A DNA stretch of 64,000 nucleotides from a bacterium (lineage in GTDB: Bacteria; Auribacterota; UBA3054; JAPLST01): the NCBI GenBank assembly GCA_026417575.1, contig JAOACZ010000146.1:24678-88677 (forward strand), written 5' to 3'. The notes beneath the pieces were generated by a model. It saw nothing but the letters and a program-made list of their open reading frames with translations, was not told where the DNA came from and ran no database searches. The translations under genes and the position numbers were made by a program. This document shows positions 1 to 9,468 of the stretch, in pieces (position 1 is the stretch's first letter; each line of letters opens with the position of its first letter).

Positions 1-2340
1 GCCCGTGGAGCGTCGCTCTGTGTAACGGTTGTTCCTTCGTCGCTCCCTCCACTGCTAACTCCGGCCGTGCCGGCACAGTCACAAGAAACGTCATCCCCTC
101 GTCTTCATTGCGCAGCACATCAATGCGCCCACCATGCCGTTGCACGATCGACAGCGCCGTGGTCAACCCCAAACCACTGCCACCTTTCTTTGTCGTAAAA
201 TACGGATCAAAAATCCGCATCAAATGTTCCGGGGAAATGCCCACCCCTCTATCTATCACCGCCACCTCGACGTAATTTCCGCGCGGTACCCGCTCGTCAT
301 TTTCCACAAACACGTTCCGCGCACGAATTCGCACCTCGCCCCCGTGCGGCATCGCTTGCACCGCGTTCAACACCAAATTCTGAAATACTTGACTCATCTG
401 CGTCGTATCAATCTCCACCGGCCATAAGTCTTCGGGAATCTCAAACTGGCAGCTACAGGCCGAACCTCCCGAGGCAAACAACGCAGACTCAATAATCACC
501 TCACGCAACGACGCCAGCTGCCTTACCGGTGCGCCACCCTTCGCAAACGTCAAGAGCTGTTGCGTCAGACCCCGCGCGCGTGTGGCCGCTCGTTCAATTT
601 CCTCAAGTAATCGCGCCGCCGCTGCCTCTTGCATTGACGGCAATTGCCGCGCTAACGACGCATTCCCGAGAATTACCGTGAGAATGTTGTTAAAATCATG
701 TGCAATCCCCCCCGCGAGCAATCCCAACGATTCCAAATTACGTGCCCGCAACAACTCTTGCTCTTGTGCCAGCCGTGTCGTGATGTCTTCGACAATCCCA
801 AGTCCGTACATCGGCTGCCCGTGCGCGTCCCGCACGAGCGAAGCAGTTAACTGCCCCCAAAAAATGCTTCCATCCCGCCGCACGTACCGCTTGCGCAAGG
901 TAAAATACGGCGCCTTCCCTTCACGCACCGGCCGGGCTGCCGCCATTTCTTGCTCCCAATCTTCCGCTGGTGTTATGTCCCGTAGCGTCAGCTTGCATAA
1001 GTCTTTTGCGCTGTAGCCGAGCATCCGACATAACGCTGGATTCACTTGCACAAGTCGCTGCGTGGCTAAATCCATCGTGGCTATGCCCAGCGTGCACGAC
1101 TCGAAAATCAAACGGAAGCGCTCCTCGCTTTCACACAAAGCTTTCAGCATGCGCACCCGTTCGGTGACATCGTCAACGAGTACGACAATCATCCGCGTGC
1201 CATCTGGCAAGCGCACGCACGCCTCGCGCAACTCCACCTCAATTTTGTGCCCGTTTTTGCGGATATTCGTCACCACATGCTGTAGTCGTTCTCCCTCCCT
1301 CAACCGCGCTAAATTCTTCTCCACTTCGCTCTGGGATTCCACGGGAAGCAACATCCGCACGTGGCGCCCTAGTATCTCATGCCGTTCATACCCAAAAATG
1401 CGACAAAAGGCTGCATTCGCATCAATGATAGTCCCATCTACGTCCTCCAAAACAACACCGCTCGGCGAAAGATCAAACAGCGTGCGGTAGCGCAGTTCCC
1501 GATCTGCAAGGCATTGTGCGTCGCTCGCATGCGCCAGCGCACTGCCTAACACTGCCGCCGCCGCTCGTAGTGTTTCGCGCTCCGCCACCGACCACTGGCG
1601 CTCATGGCGGCACTCGGCAACCCCTAGGAAACCCCACCACTCCCTCTTTGTAAACACGGGTACAAGTAGCAATGACGTGATTGCACGCGTGTCAAAAAAA
1701 GCCTTCGACGGTTCAGGCAAACACTTCACGCTCACCTCCACCACTTCCCCGCGCCGCATCTTCTCTTTCCACTCGGGCAGCGATACCTCATCCCAGCACG
1801 CGTCGCGCGATGCCTCCCCACCCACGCCTGCGTCTATGCCCGGCGCACACCATTGCGCCAACTGGCTTAGGCGCGTCTCCCCTCCTGGCCCTCCTTTGAT
1901 CTGAACAACATACGCACGACTCACGTCCATCGCTGTCCCAAGTTCTGCGATGATCTTTCCAAGCACGTACTCCCAGCGCCCATTCTCCAGAAATTGGTGC
2001 GCCACGTTGACCACTGCACTCATCATCGCATCTCGCCGCGCTAATTCGCGTCGCTGGCGCTCTTCTTCCTCCGCCAAGCGCGTAAAAACACGATGCGCTA
2101 ACACCATTGCTCCCAACAGGAACAACGCGCCCGTAAGCGCAACCATATCTGCGACCGTTACTACTTTTTGCCCCCCTGCTGTAAACGAAAGCACCCGCAG
2201 GACCGCCAGTAACAGCAACCCTGATGACGCGAGTAACCATGCCACGCGATGACGCGTCAACGCAATTAAGCGTAATGAGAATACCGCCGCGCCGCACAGT
2301 GCCGCGAGAGTCAAACCCGCTACCATCGCCGCCGTGCTCA
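1..2340 (-). CDS. PAS/GAF sensor histidine kinase (C-terminus beyond window edge)
   Basis: This is a membrane-bound two-component sensor kinase read on the minus strand from ATG 2340 and still open at base 1, so about 780 residues are visible. Residues 1-90 hold about three membrane segments. A GAF-like region follows, then two PAS domains, then a HisKA H-box (GGIAHDFNNIL, His near residue 547). A HATPase domain follows with N-box (NLVLNAVQAM), G1 (DRGVGIS) and G2 (KKGGSGLGL) motifs. The frame continues past the ATPase domain, which in this architecture often leads into a receiver domain, but that part lies outside the window. A Shine-Dalgarno GAAGGA precedes the start. The signal sensed cannot be told from the sequence. 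The family assignment is secure; the domain boundaries are estimates. Confidence 0.92.
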
Positions 2341-2400
2341 TTTATTCCTTCACAGCTGGTGTTTGCTGAAGCATAGACCTGAGCCCGCTCGCTTACTGCT

Positions 2401-2429
2401 AGTGTACCAATTCGCACACGCCCACGCAA
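2401..2429 (-). promoter_or_regulatory. Predicted sigma-70 promoter of the histidine kinase gene
   Basis: On the minus strand a TTGCGT -35 (2429-2424) and a TACACT -10 (2406-2401) are separated by 17 bases. The expected start point is near 2394, giving a leader of about 55 bases that carries the GAAGGA ribosome site. Confidence 0.5.
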
Positions 2430-2827
2430 TTCCGCGTGCGCGAGCGCGAAAAAGCACGCCGTTCGCGCCACAAGCAGTCCTCGTCGATCAGCCGTAACAA
2501 CAGTGGGAGCTGAGTCGAAAAAATTGTCAGTAGTCCGCCCTTGCGCCTGAATTATTTGTGGCCGCCGCCTTTGCAAACACTCTCCCTGGCTATGCAAAAG
2601 GGTACGACAAGGGCTCATGTCACCATGAGAGCACCGGTGATCTCAATTCGGCCCTCCTGGCCGGCGCGCGGTCTATCACCGCATCTTGTCGGATGCACAC
2701 GACGGTTTTCGTCATTTGCACCATGAACCGATAGTAACGCGTCATTGGTATGCCGCGGGATGGTGGTTGAAGCGGGTCTGCCAGGAATACAAGGAGAACG
2801 CCGATAAGCAAAACCGTACGCGGCACT
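2430..2827. other. Intergenic stretch, no gene recognised
   Basis: This is the divergent gap between the histidine kinase and the 2864 lipoprotein. A minus-strand open frame of 81 codons (2865-2620) starts with one hydrophobic stretch but has an atypical Arg/Ala-rich end and no ribosome site, so it is not called. No tRNA-like or riboswitch-like fold was recognised. Confidence 0.4.
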
Positions 2828-2856
2828 TTGACTTGCTTGGGATAAAGCGTTACAAT
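2828..2856 (+). promoter_or_regulatory. Sigma-70 promoter, leaderless start of the 2864 gene
   Basis: TTGACT (2828-2833), a 17-base spacer and TACAAT (2851-2856) form a near-consensus promoter. The predicted start point falls at 2862-2864, which coincides with the ATG at 2864, so the transcript would have no leader and no Shine-Dalgarno site. Confidence 0.7.
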
Positions 2857-2863
2857 ACCTAGC

Positions 2864-3319
2864 ATGAAAAGAAGATACGCGCGGAGATGGTGGCTGTTCC
2901 TTATTGGCGCTGGAAGCGCGTGCGTCGGAGGATGCGGACGGCCCTCACCTGATGCCGTCGTGCGTGCCTGCCTGGAGGCCGCTGCGGCGCAGCGATACGA
3001 GCGTGCCTTGAGCTACTGTGGGCCAACGCTTCACACCCAGTACTCCAATCACCTATGGCTGACACAGCTCCGGCGCCAGCTGGGAGCAGAGCTAGCATTC
3101 ACCGTTGAGCCGCCTGAGAACATGACGTGCAGCACGGCCCATGTGCGCGTACAACTCGAAATCACCATGCGGAACGAGCCGCGCAACCTCAACGTACCCG
3201 TCCGCGCAGATTTAGCATGGCGCGACAAGTGGTATATCGAAACAGTCTGGCTGCTCGGGCCCGACGGCCACCCGCGTGGCCAGGTATTTGATCATGTCCA
3301 CGACCCGATCTGGTGGTAA
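2864..3319 (+). CDS. Small predicted lipoprotein, function unknown
   Basis: A 151-residue protein with a lipoprotein signal: a basic N-terminus (MKRRYARRW), a hydrophobic core and a lipobox-like VGGC with Cys near residue 25. The mature part is a compact domain of about 125 residues (PSPDAVVRACLEAA...RYERALSYC), which resembles NTF2-like/DUF4878-type lipoprotein folds in length and in the start 'D-V-V-R-A-C-L-E-A', but this is only a resemblance. It lies 21 bases upstream of aroF and is probably cotranscribed. It would be anchored to the inner or outer membrane on the periplasmic side. Confidence 0.7.
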   Translation: MKRRYARRWWLFLIGAGSACVGGCGRPSPDAVVRACLEAAAAQRYERALSYCGPTLHTQYSNHLWLTQLRRQLGAELAFTVEPPENMTCSTAHVRVQLEITMRNEPRNLNVPVRADLAWRDKWYIETVWLLGPDGHPRGQVFDHVHDPIWW

Positions 3320-3340
3320 CGCGCAATTGAAGGTGCGAAA

Positions 3341-4360
3341 ATGATTATTGTAATGCAACGTGGCGCGTCGGAGCGCCAGATTCATGCGGTAGAGGAGGAA
3401 ATCAAACGCTTAGGCTTCATCGCTCATCCCATTCACGGGGTCGAACGCACGGTGATCGGAGCAATCGGAGATGAGCGCGGGAATGCGGGGTTACTCGCAC
3501 TCGAGACCTGGGAGGGAGTGGAGCGCGTGATTCCCATCTTGAAGCCGTACAAGCTTGCCGGGCGCGAGCTCCACACAGAAAAATCAAAGATAAAAGTGCG
3601 CGGCCGCGTGGTGTTTGGAGGGAAAAAAGTCCCGGTCATCGCCGGGCCATGCTCGGTGGAAAGCCTTGAACAGATCTGTACCACGGCGGAGGCGGTAAAA
3701 GCCGCAGGAGCTACCCTCCTTCGAGGTGGAGCCTTCAAGCCCCGCACCTCACCTTACTCCTTCCAAGGGCTCGAGGTGGAAGGGCTAAAAATGCTCGCAG
3801 AAGCACGCAAGCGCACAGGCCTGCCTGTCGTCACTGAAGTAATGAAAGAGAGTGCTGTCGAAGTCGTGGCACAATACGCCGACGTGTTGCAGATCGGCAC
3901 GCGCAATATGCAGAACTTTGACTTGCTCAAGGCCGTCGGGCAAGCGCGTAAACCGGTGCTGTTGAAGCGCGGCCTGGCCAGCACCGTCTATGAATGGTTA
4001 ATGTCTGCCGAATACATCATGTCGCAGGGCAATATGGAGGTGTTACTGTGCGAGCGCGGCATTCGCACGTTTGAGACGGCGACGCGGAACACCTTGGATT
4101 TGAGCGCCGTGGCTGTCCTTCAGCACGAAACACACCTCCCCGTGATCGTCGATCCGAGCCACGGCACTGGTCACTACGAGTATGTGGAAAGCATGGCCTT
4201 GGCAGCCATCGCAGCGGGCGCAGATGGTTTGATGATTGAAGTTCATCCTAATCCTCATGAAGCGTGGTCCGATGGCGCACAGTCGCTTACCCCGGACCGC
4301 TTTACACGTTTAATGACACGTGCGCGTGCGGTGGCCCACGCCGTGGGCAGGGAAGTGTAA
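3341..4360 (+). CDS. aroF: 3-deoxy-7-phosphoheptulonate (DAHP) synthase, AroF type
   Basis: Condenses phosphoenolpyruvate and erythrose 4-phosphate, the first step of the shikimate pathway, in the cytosol. The 339-residue protein has the N-terminal ferredoxin-like regulatory domain (about residues 1-70) typical of the class I-beta enzymes, then the TIM barrel. Visible signatures are IAGPCSVES with metal-ligand Cys104, [34 protein letters not shown] and DPSHGTGH. Length matches the family. A GAAGG ribosome site precedes ATG 3341. No other aromatic pathway gene is adjacent; it follows the 2864 lipoprotein closely. Confidence 0.95.
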   Translation: MIIVMQRGASERQIHAVEEEIKRLGFIAHPIHGVERTVIGAIGDERGNAGLLALETWEGVERVIPILKPYKLAGRELHTEKSKIKVRGRVVFGGKKVPVIAGPCSVESLEQICTTAEAVKAAGATLLRGGAFKPRTSPYSFQGLEVEGLKMLAEARKRTGLPVVTEVMKESAVEVVAQYADVLQIGTRNMQNFDLLKAVGQARKPVLLKRGLASTVYEWLMSAEYIMSQGNMEVLLCERGIRTFETATRNTLDLSAVAVLQHETHLPVIVDPSHGTGHYEYVESMALAAIAAGADGLMIEVHPNPHEAWSDGAQSLTPDRFTRLMTRARAVAHAVGREV

Positions 4361-4606
4361 CCCAGACTTACGGACCTCGCGCACAGTCCGCCGTATGTTG
4401 CTCGCACCGTCACTGAGGCGCTGCCCCAGGCGACTGGTATGAAAAATCCTGATGCGATGCTGCGTCGCGCGGCGCGATATATAGAGGTGCTGCACCATTG
4501 TCCCTGCGAGGAGAAAAAGATGAGAGCCGCCTCCGCCTCGGGAGCAGTGTCGTTTCCTACAAACAGGAAGCACACGGATTGATCGTGCGTGGCGTGCTCG
4601 CCGTAG

Positions 4607-5695
4607 ATGAGTATGCTTGCCTTGTCAACAATTGTTGATCCCGCCGAAACCTGCACACGCTGGCAGCACTTCTGGCACGGTGAACTGTACGGTCGCCCCC
4701 CAGTAGTGGCTAGTATAACCAAGCCTAATTACGCGCAAGTGTGGCCAGGGGAGCGTCGTTACGAGCGAGCTCTGCACGGCCAGTACGAACTCATTCTGGA
4801 TGCGATCGATCGCTGGCTGGATGCCACGCTCTTCCTAGCCGATACAGTCCCGTTTTTCGAGCCTGGTCTTGGTCCGGATCAGTTTGCCGCGTTCTTCGGA
4901 GGCACGCTCCACATTTCGGAAGACTCACCGGAAACAAGTTGGATGGAGCCGTTCGTCCGCAACACATGGAAGGACGTCCTGCCCTTGCGCGTGCGCGAAG
5001 ACAATCCCGTATGGCGCGGTTTACTCAACTTTTATCAGCGCGTCGCGGCCCATGCGCGTAATCGCTACGTAGTCGGGATGGCCGATCTCCATTCCAACCT
5101 CGATGCGCTTGCCGCCATGCGCGGGCCAGAACGCTTGTGCATTGATTTGTATGACTGCCCCGACCTTGTTGCCGCCGCCTTGGCCGACATGCGTGCAGCC
5201 TACCCTTTTGTCTACGAGACACTGTCTGCTGCAGGCGGCATGAATAGCGCTGGAGGCACCATTGGGTGGCTGCCCTTATGGTGTCCGGGCCGCTGTGCCA
5301 CAATTCAATGTGACACGCTCTGTCTCATCAGCCCTGAGTTCAGCCGGCGATTTGTCCTTCCCGCACTCGAGGAAGAAGCCGCCTTCCTCGACCACAGTAT
5401 CTTGCACCTCGATGGCCCAGGAGCGCTCGTCCATCTCGATGATCTCTTGGCGATCTCGCGCATTGATGTGGTACAATGGGTGCCCGGGGCTGGGCAACCA
5501 CCAATGCACACGTGGATCGAACTCCTACGCCACATCCAGCGCAGTGGTAAAGCCGTGTATGTCTACGGCGTGCGCGTCGACGACGTTAAGCAAATTCACC
5601 CCATGCTGCGACCCGAAAAAACCGTCTACAGCGTCGAGCTGGATAGTTGCGAGGAAGGCGAGGCCCTATTAGCGTGGCTCACGCGTCACTGCTAA
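4607..5695 (+). CDS. Uroporphyrinogen decarboxylase-like protein (UROD superfamily, not HemE)
   Basis: A 362-residue soluble protein of the UROD/MtaA/CmuA TIM-barrel superfamily. The fold is suggested by the regular pattern of strands and by conserved-looking stretches such as VVGMADLHSNLDALAAMRG, SPEFSRRFVLPALEE and HLDGPGALVHLDDLLAI. It lacks the N-terminal Arg-rich motif of true HemE, so haem synthesis is unlikely. Such proteins are common in Lentisphaerae/Kiritimatiellae near AraC regulators, as here, and may act on methylated or sugar-derived substrates, which is an inference. The start is ATG 4607, with another ATG at 4613. The 246-base gap upstream shows no recognised gene. Confidence 0.75.
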   Translation: MSMLALSTIVDPAETCTRWQHFWHGELYGRPPVVASITKPNYAQVWPGERRYERALHGQYELILDAIDRWLDATLFLADTVPFFEPGLGPDQFAAFFGGTLHISEDSPETSWMEPFVRNTWKDVLPLRVREDNPVWRGLLNFYQRVAAHARNRYVVGMADLHSNLDALAAMRGPERLCIDLYDCPDLVAAALADMRAAYPFVYETLSAAGGMNSAGGTIGWLPLWCPGRCATIQCDTLCLISPEFSRRFVLPALEEEAAFLDHSILHLDGPGALVHLDDLLAISRIDVVQWVPGAGQPPMHTWIELLRHIQRSGKAVYVYGVRVDDVKQIHPMLRPEKTVYSVELDSCEEGEALLAWLTRHC

Positions 5696-5745
5696 GCAAA
5701 AAGGTGCAGCGACGCGGCACCACCACAGATCACCACGAATGCAGA

Positions 5746-6768
5746 CTACTGAGGAACAAGACGCTGGCGCCACAAACAGCGCCGACACTCTGTCGGCGTA
5801 ATCTGATGTACACGCCGAAACGCGCGGGAAAAACTATAGGCCGTCTCGTAACCCAGCTCGCTGGCTATTTCGTGTACTTTCATCCGTGTGCTTGCTAAAA
5901 GGCTTGCCGCTGTGGCCATGCGCAGATCCAAAAGCCACTGATGGGTGCGACGCCCGACGTGCTGGCAGAACAAACGATTGAGATGCTCGACTGAGATCCC
6001 GGCAGCACGCGCCATGTCGGCCACACGCACGTGCAAACCTTCCTCATGCACGAACTGTAACGCCTTCACCAAGGGAGAAGGATAGGGCAGTGGAGCCTCC
6101 GTCTGCTTTACCAACTTTCCCAGACGCACGAGTAACTCATACGCACACACACACATGCTAAGGTGACTTTCTGCGCCCTGCGTTCGCGCCGCCTCCAACA
6201 TCCGTGTGAATAAGGCTTCGATCGCTCCACGTTCCCACGAGGGTACGGGCACGTGGGTCGCACCCAACAGACCTAACGACTCGAGCACGTGTCGCTTCAG
6301 CGGTGTATTTACATGCAAACCACAAAAATATTTTATCAGCGGCTGCCTGCCTACCGCACAATAGGTGCATGAGATGCCAGGACGTAAAATAAATACATTC
6401 CCAGGCCCATAAACATGTTCACCTCGTCCCGTGCGCACTTGAAAGAAACCGCTGACAATGTATTCAATCGCGTAAATAGAACTATGGCGCATCACCGTGC
6501 GATCGCCAGAGAGCCAATACGACCTGCCCACAAAACGCACATCTACCGGATACGCAGGCGACGGCGGCACCTCACTGAGCGGAATCCAATCGGGTGGTGG
6601 TGTGCCAGCCGGACGGGGTTTTCGGCGTGGAACAAACATCACCGTACCCATCTGCCGATACCAATGCGGGTTGGGGTGGAGAAACCCATCCGACATTAGG
6701 TCATGCACGGGCTTCATACGGCCGATTTCCCCAGCATCAGCAAGACCATACCTGTTCCCGTACGTCAC
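5746..6768 (-). CDS. AraC-family transcriptional regulator
   Basis: A 340-residue regulator. Residues about 75-230 are a cupin-like ligand domain (VGRSYWLSGDRTVMRHSSIY; YGPGNVFILRPG) and the last 100 residues hold two AraC helix-turn-helix units (RVADMARAAGISVEHLNRLF; KVHEIASELGYETAYSFSRAF). The listed start at 6768 is GTG; ATG 6717 (MKPVHDLMSDG) is a good alternative. It is divergent from the GH9 gene at 6948 across 179 bases, which suggests it controls that gene. The GRSxW...G motif recurs in the two AraC proteins at 42-44 kb, so the three are paralogues. Confidence 0.9.
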   Translation of the reverse strand: MTYGNRYGLADAGEIGRMKPVHDLMSDGFLHPNPHWYRQMGTVMFVPRRKPRPAGTPPPDWIPLSEVPPSPAYPVDVRFVGRSYWLSGDRTVMRHSSIYAIEYIVSGFFQVRTGRGEHVYGPGNVFILRPGISCTYCAVGRQPLIKYFCGLHVNTPLKRHVLESLGLLGATHVPVPSWERGAIEALFTRMLEAARTQGAESHLSMCVCAYELLVRLGKLVKQTEAPLPYPSPLVKALQFVHEEGLHVRVADMARAAGISVEHLNRLFCQHVGRRTHQWLLDLRMATAASLLASTRMKVHEIASELGYETAYSFSRAFRRVHQITPTECRRCLWRQRLVPQ

Positions 6769-6820
6769 GTGCTATATTTGACCAACGGTCCACAGTAGGA
6801 TTGCTGTCCTATCACCAGCC

Positions 6821-6850
6821 AGTATACAAGATCCTTGCCGGCCATGTCAA
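6821..6850 (-). promoter_or_regulatory. Promoter of the AraC regulator gene
   Basis: On the minus strand TTGACA (6850-6845), an 18-base spacer and TATACT (6826-6821). It lies in the divergent AraC/GH9 intergenic region, where a shared operator would be expected. Confidence 0.6.
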
Positions 6851-6947
6851 AAAATGAGTAGAAATGACACCCGCGCAGCTGCGACAGCGAAAACAAATAT
6901 CAATTCCAAGCATTGAAGAACTCATCAGAGTGTGATAAGCTGAAACC

Positions 6948-9443
6948 GTGAAACTGCTGCTCCGAACTTTTTGCGTTCCTGTGGCGCTTTTTCGCGCGGA
7001 AGCAGTCGTGCTTCTTTTCGGGCTTCTGGCGTGGTCCCTCGCAGCGGCGCCAGCGATTGAACACGCCGGCCTCGTCTGGACAAACATTCTCGCACTCGAA
7101 ATTCGCGATGGCGACGTGATCCGCGGACGCCAAATTGTCTATACAAACCAACCTGGCGACACCTTCATATACCACGACAGCGGTGACTCCAATCACCCCC
7201 AAGTGTGGGTCCGGCGCGGTGGCGCAACAATAGGAGCACTGAGTGGGGATGGCAGGATGATCTGGCTCTGCGATCAGGTGTTGAATAAGATGAGCAGTGC
7301 AGCTGTGCGCAGCCTAACCAATGCCTTGCTCTTCCGCCTCTGGTCACCCGATGACCCTCGCTACGCGACCAATAGCATGCCGCTCCGCGTGTGGCGCAAG
7401 ACGCGCTGTGGCTACCTGGCCACGACAAGCGACACCACGCGCGACATGCCGTTGCGGCATTTCTTGTATGTACTTTTACCCCACGCGTTTGTGACCGGCT
7501 GTACTTATACGCTCAGTTGCCCGCCAGGCACGGTGCCATCTTACACATTTTACTTCGACCCGAGGCAGATGCGGAGCGAGGCTGTCCATGTCAGCCAAGC
7601 CGGCTTCCACCTGCATTCACCCGTTAAACGCGCTTTTCACTCGTGCTGGATGGGCGATGGTGGTGGCATCCCATACCCTACCGGCCTGGTTTTTCACATT
7701 CTGGATCATACCACCGCGGCGAGCGTATACCGCGGCACCTTGCACCTTGTTCGCCGTGCCTCTGAACCAGAAGATCCGGGTGCACGTAACCGGAACTACA
7801 CGGGTGCCGATGTTTTCGCAGCCGAATTTCCCGAACTCACAGAACCGGGTACGTACCGCGTGTATGTGGAGGGCATCGGTTGCTCGTTCCCGTTTCTGAT
7901 CAGCGACACCTCCTGGATCACAACCTTTCAACTGATGATGAAAGGTTTCTATCACCAGCGCAGTGGGGTTGCGCTTGGCCCGCCCTATACCGATTACGTC
8001 CGCCCGCGCTGCTTTCATCCCGAGGATGGCATCAAGATCTACCATTCCACCTGCACACTGATGGACAGTGGCAATGGGCTCAATGCCCGGGGCACAGATA
8101 CAGACAACTTTGGCAACCTTAACGCAGGGCGCACAACCCAGCTCGTAGCGAATGCCTGGGGTGGTTATTTCGACGCGGGTGATTGGGACCGCCGCATTCA
8201 GCATTTGCGTATTTCGCGCCTTCTCTTCGAGCTGGTTGATTTGTTCTCCAATGCCGTCACAGAGATCAACCTGAACATTCCTGAGTCCACCAATCACCTG
8301 CCTGATATCATTGATGAAGCTTTGTGGAATCTCGACTGCTACCGGCGCATGCAAACGCCCGAGGGAGGTATCCGCGGCGGGATCGAGTCCTCCGCTCATC
8401 CGCGCTTTGGTGATGGGAGTTGGCAGGAGTCCCTCCCAGTCATGGCATACGCTCCAGACATGTGGTGCAGTCACATGTATGCCGGCGATGCCGCCCGTGC
8501 CGCGTTCATCCTGCGGCGTTATGACCCCTCGTTAGCCGAGATCTACAGTAATTCAGCCCTGCGCGCGATGGCGTACGCCGAAGCGCAGTGGGCAACGAAT
8601 TTCTATGCGATGACACCAAGTGCGAGCAACGCAGTACGCGACGCACGCAATCTTGCTGCTATCGAAATGTTTCGCCTCACCAAGGACCCTGCCTGGCACG
8701 CTGTTTTTACCGCCACCACGATGATCAACAACGACACAGCCGAACCCGAAGGCCCCACGTACGACCAAGCAGATGCCATCTTTACCTACCTCCGCACCCC
8801 GAGCGGTACCAGTACCACGTTGCGCCGACGCTATATTCACAGCTTAACTAATTTTGCCCGTACTATGGCCCAAGGCTCCTTCCACAGCGCGTTCGGCTGG
8901 ACCCGCCACAATCAGTGGCTTCCCATCGGGTGGGGATTCATCACCGGCGCCGACTTCGATTACTTGCTCCGCGCCTACCTGCTCAGCCACGATCCTTACT
9001 TCCTCACGGCCACCCTCCGCGCCTTGCAGTTTACCAGCGGAGCCAACCCACTCAACATGGCCTTCACTGCTGGTCTCGGTACAAACGCGATTCGCGTTCC
9101 CTTGTTCGTCGACAGCATCATGCTTGGCGTGGAAGGGCCCGCGGGTATCACTACATACGGCCCGCTCGACATCGTCGAGTACCCGAACAATTGGTTCTAT
9201 GTCTACTTCATGGCCCAACACGGATATCCATATTACACCAACTGGCCGGTTATGGAAGCCTATCAAGACTCCTACATGCCGCCTGATACACAGGAATACA
9301 CGGTCGACCGACCGATGGCTGTTCAAGCATATGCGTGGGGTTTCCTCGCGGCGCTCTTTCCGCCAATTCCAGAACCGTCGCTTTCGACGGGCTTGGTCAT
9401 CACTGCCAGCGTGGTACGCTGTTGTGGGCGTGGTATACGATAA
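6948..9443 (+). CDS. Secreted GH9-type glycoside hydrolase with PEP-CTERM-like tail
   Basis: An 831-residue exported protein starting at GTG 6948, with a hydrophobic signal (VVLLFGLLAWSLAAAPA). An Ig-like CelD_N-type domain (about residues 205-320, VHVSQAGFHLHSPVKRAF) precedes an alpha/alpha-barrel. The GH9 signature YFDAGDWDRR supplies the two catalytic-region Asp (D409, D412), and TQEYTVDRPMA near residue 783 supplies a candidate acid Glu. PSTNHLPDIIDEALW-like and CSHMYAGDAA stretches also fit GH9. The C-terminus IPEPSLSTGLVITASVV plus a basic end is a degenerate PEP-CTERM signal. Likely role: endo- or exo-acting beta-glucanase on plant or algal polysaccharide. Substrate specificity cannot be read. 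It is followed 25 bases later by the DNRLRE protein. Confidence 0.82.
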   Translation: MKLLLRTFCVPVALFRAEAVVLLFGLLAWSLAAAPAIEHAGLVWTNILALEIRDGDVIRGRQIVYTNQPGDTFIYHDSGDSNHPQVWVRRGGATIGALSGDGRMIWLCDQVLNKMSSAAVRSLTNALLFRLWSPDDPRYATNSMPLRVWRKTRCGYLATTSDTTRDMPLRHFLYVLLPHAFVTGCTYTLSCPPGTVPSYTFYFDPRQMRSEAVHVSQAGFHLHSPVKRAFHSCWMGDGGGIPYPTGLVFHILDHTTAASVYRGTLHLVRRASEPEDPGARNRNYTGADVFAAEFPELTEPGTYRVYVEGIGCSFPFLISDTSWITTFQLMMKGFYHQRSGVALGPPYTDYVRPRCFHPEDGIKIYHSTCTLMDSGNGLNARGTDTDNFGNLNAGRTTQLVANAWGGYFDAGDWDRRIQHLRISRLLFELVDLFSNAVTEINLNIPESTNHLPDIIDEALWNLDCYRRMQTPEGGIRGGIESSAHPRFGDGSWQESLPVMAYAPDMWCSHMYAGDAARAAFILRRYDPSLAEIYSNSALRAMAYAEAQWATNFYAMTPSASNAVRDARNLAAIEMFRLTKDPAWHAVFTATTMINNDTAEPEGPTYDQADAIFTYLRTPSGTSTTLRRRYIHSLTNFARTMAQGSFHSAFGWTRHNQWLPIGWGFITGADFDYLLRAYLLSHDPYFLTATLRALQFTSGANPLNMAFTAGLGTNAIRVPLFVDSIMLGVEGPAGITTYGPLDIVEYPNNWFYVYFMAQHGYPYYTNWPVMEAYQDSYMPPDTQEYTVDRPMAVQAYAWGFLAALFPPIPEPSLSTGLVITASVVRCCGRGIR

Positions 9444-9468
9444 CAATGACTCTCCTCCGCGAGACACT

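Noticed and set aside
2620-2865. 81-codon minus-strand open frame beside the histidine kinase
   Set aside because: No ribosome site, an odd Arg/Ala-rich C-terminus, and it overlaps the promoter of the 2864 gene.
8854-9468. N-terminal extension of the DNRLRE gene reading
   Set aside because: It lies wholly inside the GH9 gene in another frame; a clear signal peptide starts at ATG 9469.
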